A stretch of DNA of 64,000 nt from Rhizobiales bacterium UBA3584 (GCA_002375765.1 DFMV01000005.1:56401-120400), one strand, 5' to 3'; positions 41,944-50,894 are shown, numbered from the stretch's first letter. The notes: generated by a model not told the origin, from the sequence alone. A program made the numbers and translations.

Positions 41944-43737
41944 GTGCATTTGTTCGCTAGCCTGATTGAGCCCTACGGCGCGCTGATCGTGGGAGTGGTC
42001 GTTGTCGGTCTCTTTATTGCGTTTGCCCGAGAATGGCGCTCGCCAGAGGTAAGTGCAGCCATCGCGGTTTCCGTCCTCATTCTTCTCAACATTGTTTCGG
42101 TCGACGATCTACTGGGGGTGCTTTCCAACAGCGCCCCCGCCACGATCGCCGGCATGTTCGTGATCTCGGCGGCGCTGGTGCGCACGGGAGCGCTTGAGAG
42201 TTTCGCGACGTGGGCCACGGCCGGTGCAAAAAAGCACCCCTATCGCAGCCTGCTTTCCTTCTTGCTGGCCATAGCGGTGATGTCGGCATTCATGAACAAC
42301 ACGCCACTGGTGATGATGATGATTCCAGTTGCCGTGGCGATGGCGCGGGAAATGGATACGCCGGCCTCGAAATTACTTATCCCGGTTTCGTTTTCGGCCA
42401 TACTGGGGGGCACATGTACGCTGATCGGGACCTCGACCAACATCCTCGTCGATAGCGTGGCGCAAAGGAACGGCATGGAACCGTTCCACATCTTCGAGAT
42501 GGCCCCGGTGGGCATCACCGTCGCCGTGGCCGGTATCGTGACGATGTTGTTGGCCCGCGGTCTGCTACCCGATCGAACGACTGTCTCGTCGATTTCGCTT
42601 TCGGAGGCGAGCAAGAAATTCGTGCTCGAGGCCGTGATCGAAGACAATTCCCCCCATGTGGGCAAAAAGGCCCGCGAGGTTGCGGCGTTCAACCGGTCCG
42701 ACCGGCAGCTTATCGACGTCCTGCGGGCCAGCTTTTCCTTGCGCAGGCACATTCAGGATGTGGTCCTGCAGCCCGGCGATGTCGTGGTGCTGCGCACATC
42801 GGTGGCCGAACTGCTGTCGATGAAGGAAGAAGGCGATCTCAATGTGCCTGAATCCGAACACATGCAGTCCCTCGGCAGCCGAACCTCCTCGATCGTTGAG
42901 GTGCTGATGGGGCCAAGCTCGGGAATTTTGGGCAAGACCCTGAAACACTTGCGCTTGCGCCGGCGCTACGGCGTTTATCCCCTGGCTCTGCATCGCCGCG
43001 GTGCCAATCTCGCCGAGCGGTTCGAAACCGCTCCCATTGAGGTTGGCGATACCCTGTTGATCGAGGGGGCACCCGAAGATTTGCGGCGCATGGTAGAAGA
43101 CTATGATCTTGTCAATGTTTCCGAGCCCGCCGAGCGCGGTTTCCGCAGGGCTCGCGCTCCCATTGCAATCGGCGTGCTGATTGCCGTCGTTGTCGGGGCG
43201 GCACTGGGGTTGATGCCGATTGCCGGGCTGGCGGTGATCGGGGCAGCCACGGTGCTGGCCACCCGCTGTGTGGAACCCGACGAGGCCGTGCAGGCCGTCG
43301 ATTGGAGAATCCTTGGCCTCATCATTGCCATGCTCGGTGTTGGCGTGGGCATGGAAAATGTTGGACTGATCGAGAATATCGTTCAGGTCATCGCGCCCTA
43401 TCTGGTGGCCCTCTCACCCCTGTTCGCACTGGGCGTGGTCTATATTCTTTCCTCCATAATCACAGAAATCGTGACCAACAATGCCGTGGCGGTGATCGTC
43501 ACCCCTGTGGCGATAGGGCTCGCCAGCAGTCTCGGCCTCGATCCACGGCCCTTTGTGGTGGCTGTCATGTTTGCTGCAAGCGCCAGCTTTCTCACCCCGA
43601 TCGGATATCAGACCAATACGCTTGTCTATAGCGCGGGCGGATACAAGTTCTTCGACTTCGTGCGCATCGGAGCGGTGATGAACGTAGTGGTCTTCGCTAT
43701 CGCCATGATTATGATTCCTATCGTCTGGCCCTTCTGA
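41944..43737 (+). CDS. SLC13-type permease with two TrkA-C domains
   Basis: The 597-residue protein is an ion-transporter superfamily permease: an N-terminal membrane half (helices to about residue 195, with FMNNTPLVMMMIPVAVAMARE and GGTCTLIGTSTNILV), two cytoplasmic TrkA-C/RCK-C domains (about 200-400) and a C-terminal membrane half (ITEIVTNNAVAVIVTPVAIGLA, then FLTPIGYQTNTLVY). Such proteins transport sulfate, dicarboxylates or other anions with Na+ or H+; TrkA-C domains usually sense a ligand. The start is GTG at 41944; a TTG six bases on is also possible. Substrate unknown. Confidence 0.9.
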   Translation: MHLFASLIEPYGALIVGVVVVGLFIAFAREWRSPEVSAAIAVSVLILLNIVSVDDLLGVLSNSAPATIAGMFVISAALVRTGALESFATWATAGAKKHPYRSLLSFLLAIAVMSAFMNNTPLVMMMIPVAVAMAREMDTPASKLLIPVSFSAILGGTCTLIGTSTNILVDSVAQRNGMEPFHIFEMAPVGITVAVAGIVTMLLARGLLPDRTTVSSISLSEASKKFVLEAVIEDNSPHVGKKAREVAAFNRSDRQLIDVLRASFSLRRHIQDVVLQPGDVVVLRTSVAELLSMKEEGDLNVPESEHMQSLGSRTSSIVEVLMGPSSGILGKTLKHLRLRRRYGVYPLALHRRGANLAERFETAPIEVGDTLLIEGAPEDLRRMVEDYDLVNVSEPAERGFRRARAPIAIGVLIAVVVGAALGLMPIAGLAVIGAATVLATRCVEPDEAVQAVDWRILGLIIAMLGVGVGMENVGLIENIVQVIAPYLVALSPLFALGVVYILSSIITEIVTNNAVAVIVTPVAIGLASSLGLDPRPFVVAVMFAASASFLTPIGYQTNTLVYSAGGYKFFDFVRIGAVMNVVVFAIAMIMIPIVWPF

Positions 43738-43795
43738 CTTCTGGAACTTCCGGACGCCAAGCGCGTTTCTACCGGATATTTCGGGGGTTCGATCA

Positions 43796-44296
43796 ATGGA
43801 AGATTTACTGGCGCTGGGGGGCAATCCAACTCACGAGCCGTTTGCCTTGATTGCCGTTCGGTTGCTCGTTGCAGCGGTGCTGGGCGCGCTGATCGGGCTC
43901 GAACGCGAGATCAAGAAACATCCCGCCGGTTTGCGCACGCACATGCTCGTTTCCACGGCAGCCGCCTCTTTCACGATCATGACCTTCGAAATTTATCACG
44001 AGATGGTCGATTTGGACGCCGACACCATCGCTCGGCTCGACCCCATCCGTGTCATTGAGGCCGTAACGGCGGGCGTTGCTTTTCTTGCGGCAGGTGCCAT
44101 CATCCGCTCTGGGACCGATATCAAGGGTTTGACCACGGGAGCCGGGCTCTGGATGGCCGGTGCAATCGGTGTTGCGGCTGGCTCGGGGTTCTTTTCGGTC
44201 GCTGTTCTGGCGACGGTGCTGGCGCTTGTTATCACGATGGTGCTTGGCCAGTTCGAGAAGCGCTTCCTTGAGAACAAACACAAGGATAAGCGCTAG
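43796..44296 (+). CDS. MgtC/SapB family membrane protein
   Basis: The 166-residue protein has four or five hydrophobic helices and the MgtC core: LLVAAVLGALIGLEREIKKHPAGLRTHMLVSTAAASFTIM and IRVIEAVTAGVAFLAAGAIIRSG, TDIKGLTTGAGLWMAGAIGVAAG. MgtC proteins are tied to growth in low magnesium and inhibition of the ATP synthase in pathogens. This is the short form without the C-terminal ACT-like domain. It follows the SLC13 gene by 58 bases on the same strand. Ordinary chromosomal MgtC-family role is likely. Confidence 0.92.
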   Translation: MEDLLALGGNPTHEPFALIAVRLLVAAVLGALIGLEREIKKHPAGLRTHMLVSTAAASFTIMTFEIYHEMVDLDADTIARLDPIRVIEAVTAGVAFLAAGAIIRSGTDIKGLTTGAGLWMAGAIGVAAGSGFFSVAVLATVLALVITMVLGQFEKRFLENKHKDKR

Positions 44297-44362
44297 GTCG
44301 CCGATTCCTTGGGAACCGGGTTTCAACAGAGCCATTTCTCCTGTTCAGCAAGGAGAATTAAG

Positions 44363-44545
44363 ATGCCAGCCAAATCCAAAGCACAGCAAAAAGCAGCAGG
44401 TGCTGCCCTATCTGCAAAACGCGGTGAGATGCCGAAGAAGGATCTCAAGGGCGCTTCACGCGACATGGTCGACTCGATGACTGAAAAAGAGCTGGAAGAG
44501 TTCGCTTCGACAAAACGCGAAGACCTTCCCAAAAAGAAGGCCTAG
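44363..44545 (+). CDS. Small DUF3008-family protein
   Basis: The 60-residue, highly charged protein reads MPAKSKAQQKAAGAALSAKR and then DLKGASRDMVDSMTEKELEEFASTKREDLP with a lysine end. This is the full length of DUF3008 proteins, common in Hyphomicrobiales and other bacteria and of unknown function. A clean AAGGAG lies 9 bases before the ATG. No operon partner. Confidence 0.88.
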   Translation: MPAKSKAQQKAAGAALSAKRGEMPKKDLKGASRDMVDSMTEKELEEFASTKREDLPKKKA

Positions 44546-44763
44546 TTGCCGCCATGTGCGGCCCTTGTCCTGTGCCCGATATTGGCCAGAGGCCGGTGTT
44601 ACTGGCACCCGCGCCGCTAAAAAGCGTTTAAAATCCGGACAACTTGCTTCAAGCGGACTTTACCATGGGAGGCTAGTCTTGTGCGCAATTGGGGGGATGC
44701 GCTGGTCCGACTCATCCGCACTTTCTACCCGTAAGTGCGCGCAGACAGCACCGGAGACGCCCA

Positions 44764-44988
44764 ATGCCGACAGCATACTTACTGGCCAAGGACCGCATTG
44801 AGCAAGCAAGGGCCATGCTGGCCAACGAGGTCTGGTTCGATGCAGGGATGGATCATCTTCTCAGCGTCGCACTGGCTAGGCTCGACGAACTGGACGCTGG
44901 CCTTTCTGACGATGCGCCGAAGGTAGTGCCGAATCCCTCCCAAGCCTCTCCCCGTATCAGGCTGATGCCCTGGCTCGACAAACCGTAA
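44764..44988 (+). CDS. Hypothetical 74-residue protein
   Basis: A short frame encodes MPTAYLLAKDRIEQARAMLA followed by helical and acidic sequence (MDHLLSVALARLDELDAGLSDD) and a Pro-rich end. It contains no recognised domain. Codon usage and helix-like periodicity look real, but the upstream sequence (GGAGACGCCCA) gives only a moderate ribosome site. Possible cytoplasmic helical protein. Confidence 0.5.
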   Translation: MPTAYLLAKDRIEQARAMLANEVWFDAGMDHLLSVALARLDELDAGLSDDAPKVVPNPSQASPRIRLMPWLDKP

Positions 44989-45180
44989 CGGTGCATCATT
45001 TTGGCGGAACCAGACGGCGCGCCCGAAATTTGCTAGAAAGTGTGTGTATCGAACCGACAGTGATTCTTTTCCCGGCGCGCGCCCAAACGCTTTCCACAGG
45101 GGGTTCCGATCGGCACCGCACCGCACGACACAGTCCTCAACAAGGCTGCCATCCGCTGGAGCCTTTCCAAGCTTACCCAA

Positions 45181-45954
45181 GTGGCTGAGACCTCCGAAGC
45201 CTGGACCTATAAGGTGCAGCGCGACGACAACAGCCCCGCGGCATTGCGTATCTACAGGCCAGGCGTTGGAAGCCCTGAGAGGTCCGGCAGCCTGCTCGAA
45301 TGGTATCGCGGGGATGGAGCCATACGCCATTTCGGCACCGCCGAGAATGCAGTTCTGACCGAGTGGGCAGAAGGCAGGATGCTGTCCGAACCCGCGCTGG
45401 ACGGAAAGGATGCGCAGGCAACAAATGCAATCGCCAATCTGGTGGGCATGCTGCATGTCAGCCGCCCCAACGAACCAGAGAACCTGGTGCCGTTGCGTGA
45501 GTATCTGAGCGATTTTTTTGCCGCTGATGTCCGGATATGGCCCGATACGGCGCGCGACCTATATGCGCGCTCGGTGGGCATAGCCTATGCGACGCTCGAT
45601 AAACCCGCAGCCGAAATTCCGCTGCATGGCGCCGTTCATCACGACCGAATCGTACTGGCGGAGCGAGGTTGGATCGCGCGGGCGCCCGTAGGCCTTTGGG
45701 GCGATCCGGCTTATGATCTTGCAGCCAGCTTCCTGCACCCATGGGGGAAGGTAGAGCTTGCGGCCGACACGATACGGATCAATGCAATGGCCGATGCCTT
45801 TGCGGCCAAACTCGGCCACAAGCGCAAGCGCATCCTCGCGTTCGCCGCGATCTATGCAGCCAATTCAGCCTGTCAGGCACTCGCAGCCGGAGAGTCCATC
45901 AACTGGCATCTGGCCGTGTTGCCAAACTTGCTGGCGGTTTACGATCTGGCGTGA
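45181..45954 (+). CDS. Aminoglycoside phosphotransferase-family kinase, start uncertain
   Basis: The sequence fits the APH(6)/hydroxyurea kinase family (PF04655 type), whose members phosphorylate small hydroxylated molecules. Visible marks are LTEWAEG, LHGAVHHDRIVLAERGWIARAP (catalytic loop; the usual HGDLH is changed to HGAVHHD) and VGLWGDPAYDLAASFLHPWG. From GTG 45181 it gives 257 residues, but similarity-like sequence (PHDTVLNKAAIRWSLSKLTQVAETS) continues upstream in the same frame to a TGA at 45061 with no ATG, GTG, TTG or CTG. So the true start is missing or a frameshift occurred. Substrate unknown; no resistance role can be claimed. Confidence 0.65.
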   Translation: MAETSEAWTYKVQRDDNSPAALRIYRPGVGSPERSGSLLEWYRGDGAIRHFGTAENAVLTEWAEGRMLSEPALDGKDAQATNAIANLVGMLHVSRPNEPENLVPLREYLSDFFAADVRIWPDTARDLYARSVGIAYATLDKPAAEIPLHGAVHHDRIVLAERGWIARAPVGLWGDPAYDLAASFLHPWGKVELAADTIRINAMADAFAAKLGHKRKRILAFAAIYAANSACQALAAGESINWHLAVLPNLLAVYDLA

Positions 45955-46008
45955 GCCGGCCTCTGCAAGAGAGCCGCGCAACTGACTGGTCCTTGTACGT
46001 TTGGAAAG

Positions 46009-46058
46009 TGGTGCCCAGGGACGGAATTGAACCGCCGACACGCGGATTTTCAATCCGG
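46009..46058 (-). repeat. 3' fragment of tRNA-Phe(GAA): left attachment site of an integrated element
   Basis: The minus strand contains the 3' half of a tRNA-Phe: anticodon loop TTGAAAA, 3' anticodon stem, variable loop GTGTC, T arm GGCGGTTCAATTCCGTC, acceptor CTGGGCA and CCA at 46009. The 5' half (acceptor GCCCAGG and a proper D arm) is missing beyond the anticodon stem, where one base already mismatches. An integrase gene begins 170 bases further on. This is the classical signature of integration into a tRNA gene. Confidence 0.8.
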
Positions 46059-46226
46059 TTGTCTAACTCTGAGCGTGTCACCGTTCAGTGGCAAGATCAT
46101 CAATTTTCGCGCAGAATTGCTGGAGTTTGAAAGGGTTCTCGGAAAGTTCTCGTTGCCAAGCCTTTGCGGGGTTGATTTTCATAGCGGCGTCCTAATCGCG
46201 TCCTAATTATTGAAGCATATTTTTAC

Positions 46227-47717
46227 ATGCCTTCCGTTAATCTCACCCAGCAGTCGATCAATGCCGCAAAGGCTGCCGCTAAGCCGGGCTGCAAGCAATA
46301 CGAAATCACCGATACGAAGAGCCAAGGACTACGCCTGCGCGTTGGCGCCAGGGGTGTGCGCTGGCAGCTTCGTTTCAAGATCAAGGGCGACAACATCCGA
46401 CTCGATATCGGCGACGTCGATGAATGGTCCGTCGCCGAAGCCAGAGATATCGCCCGTCAGGCGCAGGCTGATATCCGCTCAGGGATTCGGAAGCCCAATG
46501 AAGCATGGGTCGATGAGCAAAGGATAAGGCTCGGGAAACTTGAGGCGCCCGAAAAGCCCCAGGACGACCGGCGATTGGATTTCAAATGGACATGGGAAAC
46601 GGCGAAGTCCCGTTATCTGGAGTGGGTCGCAGAGCACCGGAAGCCAGATACACACCGAGATTACAAGCAGGTCTTGGGCACGAAAGAACTCGACCGGTTC
46701 GCCGACAGGGCGGTCGGGTCAATAACGCTCGAGGAAATGGCGGCGGCGGTTGAGGACGTCTACAACAGAGGCGTCGAGCGACAGGCAGAAAAAGTCGCAG
46801 CGACAGTGCGTCCTTTCTTCAAATGGCTCGGTCGCCCCGCCGTCCGCGAACAGACGGGCGTCAGGAAAGGCGCAATGGTCGAGCTGGAAGCACCAGAGCG
46901 CCGGCGTATTGCGGAAAGCGTTCACGGCACGCAACGCAAGATTAAACACAAGCCCACCGGCGAAGAGTTGGGCAGGATTATCGCGATCTGCCGTTCTGGC
47001 GCTATGGACCCCCTCATTTCATCTGCGATCGAACTCGTGGTCTTTTCCCAACAACGACGCATGCAAGTCGTGCTTGCGCTCAAGCGCAAGATTACCAAAC
47101 TCGACGACGGCGAAGGCCTTTGGGCGATCACCGCGCCACAACGAAAAACGGCTGAAAATCGTGGCGATGAATCGGACCATGTCGTGCCGCTGCCCCATCC
47201 GGCGATGACAGCAGTTCAGCGGGCGCTGACGTGGTGTGAAGAGCACAAAGCCTACCACATTTACCGATCGCAGCGAGTGTTCCCGCAGGTTCGCCCCAGA
47301 CGCCGCGGCGATGAAGTTGGACCGCTTGCACATCTGTCTGTATCAGCCATCACACACAACATCTCATATATGCCTGGCGTGAAGGCACGACCCCATGACG
47401 TGCGCCGTGCCCTCGGCACTCTAGGCGAACAAGTGCTTGGCTTCACGAAAGCCGAGACAGCCCTGATTTTGGACCATAACGAGGGCTTGTCGTCGAACAA
47501 CGTCACAAAGAATTCTTACAGCCTTCACGACGACGCACATCTCAAATGGCCGATTATGAGGAAATGGGCGACTTGGCTTGAAGAGCAGACAAAACTGGCG
47601 ATTGAGGCCGACCCTAGGCTGACGGATGTCGCATGGATCCGTGCGCAGATGAAAGAGGCCCAGGACTATTCCAAAGGCGTCAAGAAGCGGAAAAAGCTGT
47701 CGCTTGAGAAGAGCTGA
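46227..47717 (+). CDS. Tyrosine recombinase/integrase (P4 type)
   Basis: This 496-residue enzyme integrates and excises the element at the tRNA gene. The N-terminus has the DUF4102 arm-binding domain (LTQQSINAAKAAAKPGCKQYEITDTKSQGLRLRV, split here only by function), then a core-binding SAM-like domain (about 120-215) and the catalytic domain. Catalytic residues: Arg277 or Arg278 (FSQQRRMQ), His390 and Arg393 (RPHDVRRALGT), His417 (LILDHNEG) and nucleophile Tyr431 (TKNSY). The long C-terminal extension is lysine-rich. It directly adjoins the attachment fragment. No excisionase is obvious, but the small HTH proteins nearby are candidates. Confidence 0.93.
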   Translation: MPSVNLTQQSINAAKAAAKPGCKQYEITDTKSQGLRLRVGARGVRWQLRFKIKGDNIRLDIGDVDEWSVAEARDIARQAQADIRSGIRKPNEAWVDEQRIRLGKLEAPEKPQDDRRLDFKWTWETAKSRYLEWVAEHRKPDTHRDYKQVLGTKELDRFADRAVGSITLEEMAAAVEDVYNRGVERQAEKVAATVRPFFKWLGRPAVREQTGVRKGAMVELEAPERRRIAESVHGTQRKIKHKPTGEELGRIIAICRSGAMDPLISSAIELVVFSQQRRMQVVLALKRKITKLDDGEGLWAITAPQRKTAENRGDESDHVVPLPHPAMTAVQRALTWCEEHKAYHIYRSQRVFPQVRPRRRGDEVGPLAHLSVSAITHNISYMPGVKARPHDVRRALGTLGEQVLGFTKAETALILDHNEGLSSNNVTKNSYSLHDDAHLKWPIMRKWATWLEEQTKLAIEADPRLTDVAWIRAQMKEAQDYSKGVKKRKKLSLEKS

Positions 47718-47789
47718 TCGATCGCCGCGGGTGATGTCCTTCCTTCAGGACAAAACCGATGCATACGCGCAAATTGTCCTAAATGAAGG

Positions 47790-48092
47790 TCAATTCCCGT
47801 AACTGTCGGCAGCCTCGGGGTCGTCGCGGATATCTTTGCGGCGCAGCTCGCCTTTCATCCAGTTGTCGGTATTAGCGTAGACTTCGCCGATCGACTGTCC
47901 CCAGCGCCGCGCAATGTAAACCTGCATCGCCGTAGGCCAGCTGTGTGTGTGGATTTCGAACCAATCGCTCAACTCCTCCCACTTCGGATCCTCGAACATG
48001 ACGCCAGTCGGCTCGAGTTCGGCAGGCGGCGACTTATATCGGCAGCGCTCGGCACATTCGTCGATGTATTTGATGTCTTTATCAGTCAGCAT
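47790..48092 (-). CDS. Hypothetical 100-residue protein of the element
   Basis: From the ATG at 48092 the product reads MLTDKDIKYIDECAERCRYK and then helix-rich acidic sequence with WEELSDWFEIHTHSWPTAMQVYIARRWGQS. Tryptophan-rich and without a recognised domain. The frame opens further upstream only through AT-rich non-coding sequence. It lies just beyond the integrase, convergent with it, and its promoter region contains the large inverted repeat at 48107-48146. Unknown function. Confidence 0.6.
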   Translation of the reverse strand: MLTDKDIKYIDECAERCRYKSPPAELEPTGVMFEDPKWEELSDWFEIHTHSWPTAMQVYIARRWGQSIGEVYANTDNWMKGELRRKDIRDDPEAADSYGN

Positions 48093-48106
48093 TTTCGCTC
48101 TCCGTA

Positions 48107-48146
48107 ACAAAATGTACCCAAAAATCGGAAGTTGGGTACTTTTTGT
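48107..48146. repeat. 15-bp inverted repeat upstream of the 100-residue protein gene
   Basis: ACAAAATGTACCCAA (48107-48121) and TTGGGTACTTTTTGT (48132-48146) match at 14 of 15 positions around a 10-base spacer. It lies 15 bases before the start at 48092 and after the operon at 48250-49804. It may be an operator, or a terminator with A- and T-rich flanks. Confidence 0.55.
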
Positions 48147-48249
48147 CTCATGTGGTGCCCATGAGCATGGGCTGATTGAACTATTGTTGGCTCGAGGGAT
48201 GAAAGGAACAAATGGAAATCTCAAACCTGCAGATAACTCTCACGCACTT

Positions 48250-48549
48250 TCACGCGCTCAATCCCGATTGCACGGCAAACCCCGGCGGAATCGGCCGACG
48301 AGCATTGCGGATATCGCTCAAGAAACTCTCTGAAATCCCGAGAGCCATCGCCGCTTTCCGTGCGCTGCCTTTGCGCTTGATGTAGGCTTCCAGGCGGGCG
48401 AACGCGCTGACGCTGTTCAGCCTGGGACGCCGGTTGCCACCATGAGCTTTCGCATCAAGGCGCAGGATCGCGTCTTCAATCTCGCGGCGCGATTCAGGAT
48501 GGATGTCATATGACCATTTGATCTGGTCGATGATCTCGGCGCCGCGCAT
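48250..48549 (-). CDS. Phage-type helix-turn-helix protein
   Basis: The 99-residue product ends with a Cro/C1-like helix-turn-helix: RLEAYIKRKGSARKAAMALGISESFLSDIRNARRPIPP. This is the SESxLSxIxNGRRxIP pattern of small phage or plasmid repressors. The N-terminal half is helical and unassigned. Its ATG overlaps the stop of the next upstream gene by one base, making it the last gene of a three-gene minus-strand unit. Likely regulatory target: this element's own promoters (inference). An antisense frame on the plus strand is a shadow. Confidence 0.65.
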   Translation of the reverse strand: MRGAEIIDQIKWSYDIHPESRREIEDAILRLDAKAHGGNRRPRLNSVSAFARLEAYIKRKGSARKAAMALGISESFLSDIRNARRPIPPGFAVQSGLSA

Positions 48550-49073
48550 TATGCTGCCTCCTCTTCGCTTTTCGGCAGCATGTGCGAGAGCTGTGTTTTC
48601 AGATATCTGCCGACAATTGAGCGACCGATGGCGACGCCGAGACCAATCTTGCCAGACTTGATGAGCGCGTTCGCAACGTGGCCCTTCCCGCTGTCTGCCT
48701 GGTTCCAGCCGACGCGGTTTTTCTGCGCAGCAAGATCATCATCGCGGCTGCACATGTATTTGACAGCAGCGATGATAAAGTCGTCGGAAAGCGTGGCGGT
48801 TTCGGGCGTGGGCTGAAAAACACCATCCTTAGCATCGGCTTCGATTTTCGCAGCGCGAGCCTTTGCGTAGCCGAGCAGGCGAGAGCAGTCCTTGCGTGCT
48901 TGCTCGACTTCTTCGTCGCTCGAATTGTCCGCAGTCAGCGCTAAAATATCGACGAGACAGCGCGGCACGAGAGGGCCAAACTCGTGGACCTCAGCGCGAA
49001 TGTCTTGCTGCATCCACTGCAGCATATCCGCGCTACATGTACGGGCGGTATTTTCGTCGGGACGGATCAACAT
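48549..49073 (-). CDS. Hypothetical 174-residue protein of the element
   Basis: This product, starting MLIRPDENTARTCSADMLQW, is rich in helix and charged residues and has no recognised domain; an Ala-rich segment (GYAKARAAKIEADAKDG) and a C-terminal helix (LIKSGKIGLGVAIGRSIVGRYLKTQ) are visible. It sits between two HTH genes with one-base overlaps (stop/start) on both sides, so it is coexpressed with both. Unknown function; a role in element replication or packaging cannot be judged. Confidence 0.6.
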   Translation of the reverse strand: MLIRPDENTARTCSADMLQWMQQDIRAEVHEFGPLVPRCLVDILALTADNSSDEEVEQARKDCSRLLGYAKARAAKIEADAKDGVFQPTPETATLSDDFIIAAVKYMCSRDDDLAAQKNRVGWNQADSGKGHVANALIKSGKIGLGVAIGRSIVGRYLKTQLSHMLPKSEEEAA

Positions 49074-49804
49074 TACGCAGCCTCCCCTTCGTCTTCACCG
49101 CCATCGACAGCGATCCCGAGGCCATTCATGTCGAGGACGAGGACGCCGCGATCGCGCGTGAAAGCGGTGTGCCAACCGATGTCGATCAGCGCCCTAGCGA
49201 TGGCGTTATATGCGCCGATGTCTACCCGCAGGTGGTGGTGGATCTTGTGAGGAATATAGTTGATATTCCCACTCAGCTTATCATTCTCGTGCTGCAGCGA
49301 CTGCACTTGAAATTCGAGATCAGCTTTTTGAACCTCGAGCTTCTCGACTTGGGCCTTGAGGATATCGTTCGACTCGATAAGCCGGCCGATATAATCGCCC
49401 TGATCAGCCACTCTCTGTCTGAGATCGCGGATCTCTGCAGACTGCTTCTCGACGGAGATCAACTGCAGACGAAGCTTAGCTTCAAGCGTAGCGCGGACGC
49501 CGCGCAGAGCTTTATTGTGCTCAACGCAAATCTCACGCGCGACATTGCCGCGGGCCATCGGAGCATTCCATGAGCCGTCGTGACTCTGTTCGATGCAATT
49601 GATTTCATCGACGACAGGGTTGCCGCTGCCGTGCTCCGCTTTCGCCTGCGCGATAGCCTTCTGCAACTGACGGAAACGATAGCGTGCACGGGGACAACTG
49701 ATGCCGACAGCCTTGCCGATCTCAGTGAAAGTTGCGCCGCCGCGGCGCAGGCGAATGATTTCGCTATCCTGCTGCGGAGTGAAAGTAGTCGATTTGCGTG
49801 GCAT
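49073..49804 (-). CDS. HTH and coiled-coil protein of the element
   Basis: The 243-residue protein begins with a resolvase- or MarR-like helix-turn-helix (TPQQDSEIIRLRRGGATFTEIGKAVGISCPRARYRFRQLQ) at residues 8-50. A long coiled coil follows at about 105-180 (LEAKLRLQLISVEKQSAEIRDLRQRV and IESNDILKAQVEKLEVQKADLEFQVQSLQ). The C-terminus is an unassigned compact domain (DIGAYNAIARALIDIGWHTAF). An N-terminal GcrA/Hin-like DNA-binding head with a dimerising stalk fits a regulator. It is the first gene of the minus-strand unit and divergent from the gene at 50148. Confidence 0.65.
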   Translation of the reverse strand: MPRKSTTFTPQQDSEIIRLRRGGATFTEIGKAVGISCPRARYRFRQLQKAIAQAKAEHGSGNPVVDEINCIEQSHDGSWNAPMARGNVAREICVEHNKALRGVRATLEAKLRLQLISVEKQSAEIRDLRQRVADQGDYIGRLIESNDILKAQVEKLEVQKADLEFQVQSLQHENDKLSGNINYIPHKIHHHLRVDIGAYNAIARALIDIGWHTAFTRDRGVLVLDMNGLGIAVDGGEDEGEAA

Positions 49805-49918
49805 GAAGTCTCTCCAAAACTCATGATTGACTTCAATGATGCCGACCCGACTTTATTGACGCAAGTGCTTGTTTTTTTACATATTTCTGAAACCTGATTT
49901 TTCCGGATTCTAGGACGC

Positions 49919-49948
49919 GAATTAAGCGCGTTTAAGCGCACGTAATTC
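49919..49948. promoter_or_regulatory. Nested inverted repeat in the divergent region 49805-50147
   Basis: GAATTA-A-GCGC ... GCGC-ACG-TAATTC pairs in two short arms around GTTTAA. It lies between the two divergent element genes, where a regulatory switch would be expected. The rest of the 343-base gap is AT-rich with no further feature seen. Confidence 0.35.
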
Positions 49949-50147
49949 GAATTTGTGAGTTCGAACCGCTCTTAAATACTTTTCGATGCAGAAAACATGG
50001 CCGCAGCGCCAAATTCGGGCATGCGCAAACGGAGTGCCGACCCCCTTAAAGAAAAATATTTCACATTTTTTTGGATAGCTGATTTCTCTTGTGACTTTCA
50101 CGCCTTCGATCAAGGATTTCTTATCAATCGTTAAGGAGATCGAGAAA

Positions 50148-50699
50148 ATGAATCTACTTGCTCACATTCGTGCCGCGCTGGCCGCGCTATTTGCCGCGCC
50201 GCGGTGGATCCTTGAACGGTGCGCGGACAGCGGCGTATGGGTTTGGCGCCAAGTTGCTGGGACTATCGACGGGCTTTTCATGCCAGCGCCCGTAGGCCCT
50301 GATATGTCGAAGACACCATACGCGCTGCCGGAACTGAAGCGCGCCGCGCCTGAAGCTGATGCCGTCCAGGCCGATGAGACCGTCGAATTAGTTCAGAAGG
50401 CGGCGAAGGAATTTGCTGCCGGCGTCGAGAATGCTGCGACGTTGTCGGGGCTGCCTGACAAGCTGCTGTCTTGGCTCTCGGTGATGGATCGGCAAATGCT
50501 CTGCCAGATCGTATGCGCCAGCCCTAAGTCGGTGCGCGAGCATCTGGATGGCAAAGGCCGCGGCCTGCAGCGCGTCATCGCTTGCGATAGAAAAGCGATC
50601 GAGATGTATGTCGAGGCGCGGCAGCGAAAACTTCGTCAAGATGACGAATCTCTGGAATCCATGCTCGACGAAGATTTTCAGCCGGCATCGGCAGCGTAG
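50148..50699 (+). CDS. Hypothetical 183-residue protein of the element
   Basis: The start at 50148 has AAGGAG 10 bases upstream and gives MNLLAHIRAALAALFAAPRW, an N-terminal amphipathic or membrane-associating helix. The middle is Pro/Glu-rich, and the C-terminal half is helical (LPDKLLSWLSVMDRQMLCQIVCASPKSVREHLDGKGRGL) ending in acidic residues. No known domain. It is divergent from the HTH-coiled-coil operon and alone on its strand. Unknown. Confidence 0.6.
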   Translation: MNLLAHIRAALAALFAAPRWILERCADSGVWVWRQVAGTIDGLFMPAPVGPDMSKTPYALPELKRAAPEADAVQADETVELVQKAAKEFAAGVENAATLSGLPDKLLSWLSVMDRQMLCQIVCASPKSVREHLDGKGRGLQRVIACDRKAIEMYVEARQRKLRQDDESLESMLDEDFQPASAA

Positions 50700-50894
50700 A
50701 AAACAGAAAGGGCGCCGCGATGGCGCCTATTTTTTGGAGGCGGGTATTTCCAATTACCCCGATTTCGGTGCCTATCCAGCCGGTGCCAGATTCAAGATCA
50801 ACTTCTTTGTCGATATCGACCACTTCTATCGGAGATAGGTGTGTCTTGCGAGCGCACGGCCGGCTGGCATCTTGCTGAAATTGACGCATGTTTT

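Noticed and set aside
46060..46110. Full pseudo-tRNA continuing past the tRNA-Phe fragment
   Set aside because: A weak D-arm-like GCTCAGAGTTAGACA is present, but the acceptor does not pair, so only the 3' fragment is supported.
48211..48384. Plus-strand open frame of about 57 codons
   Set aside because: Antisense to the HTH gene at 48250-48549, which has a recognisable helix-turn-helix; the plus frame is a shadow.
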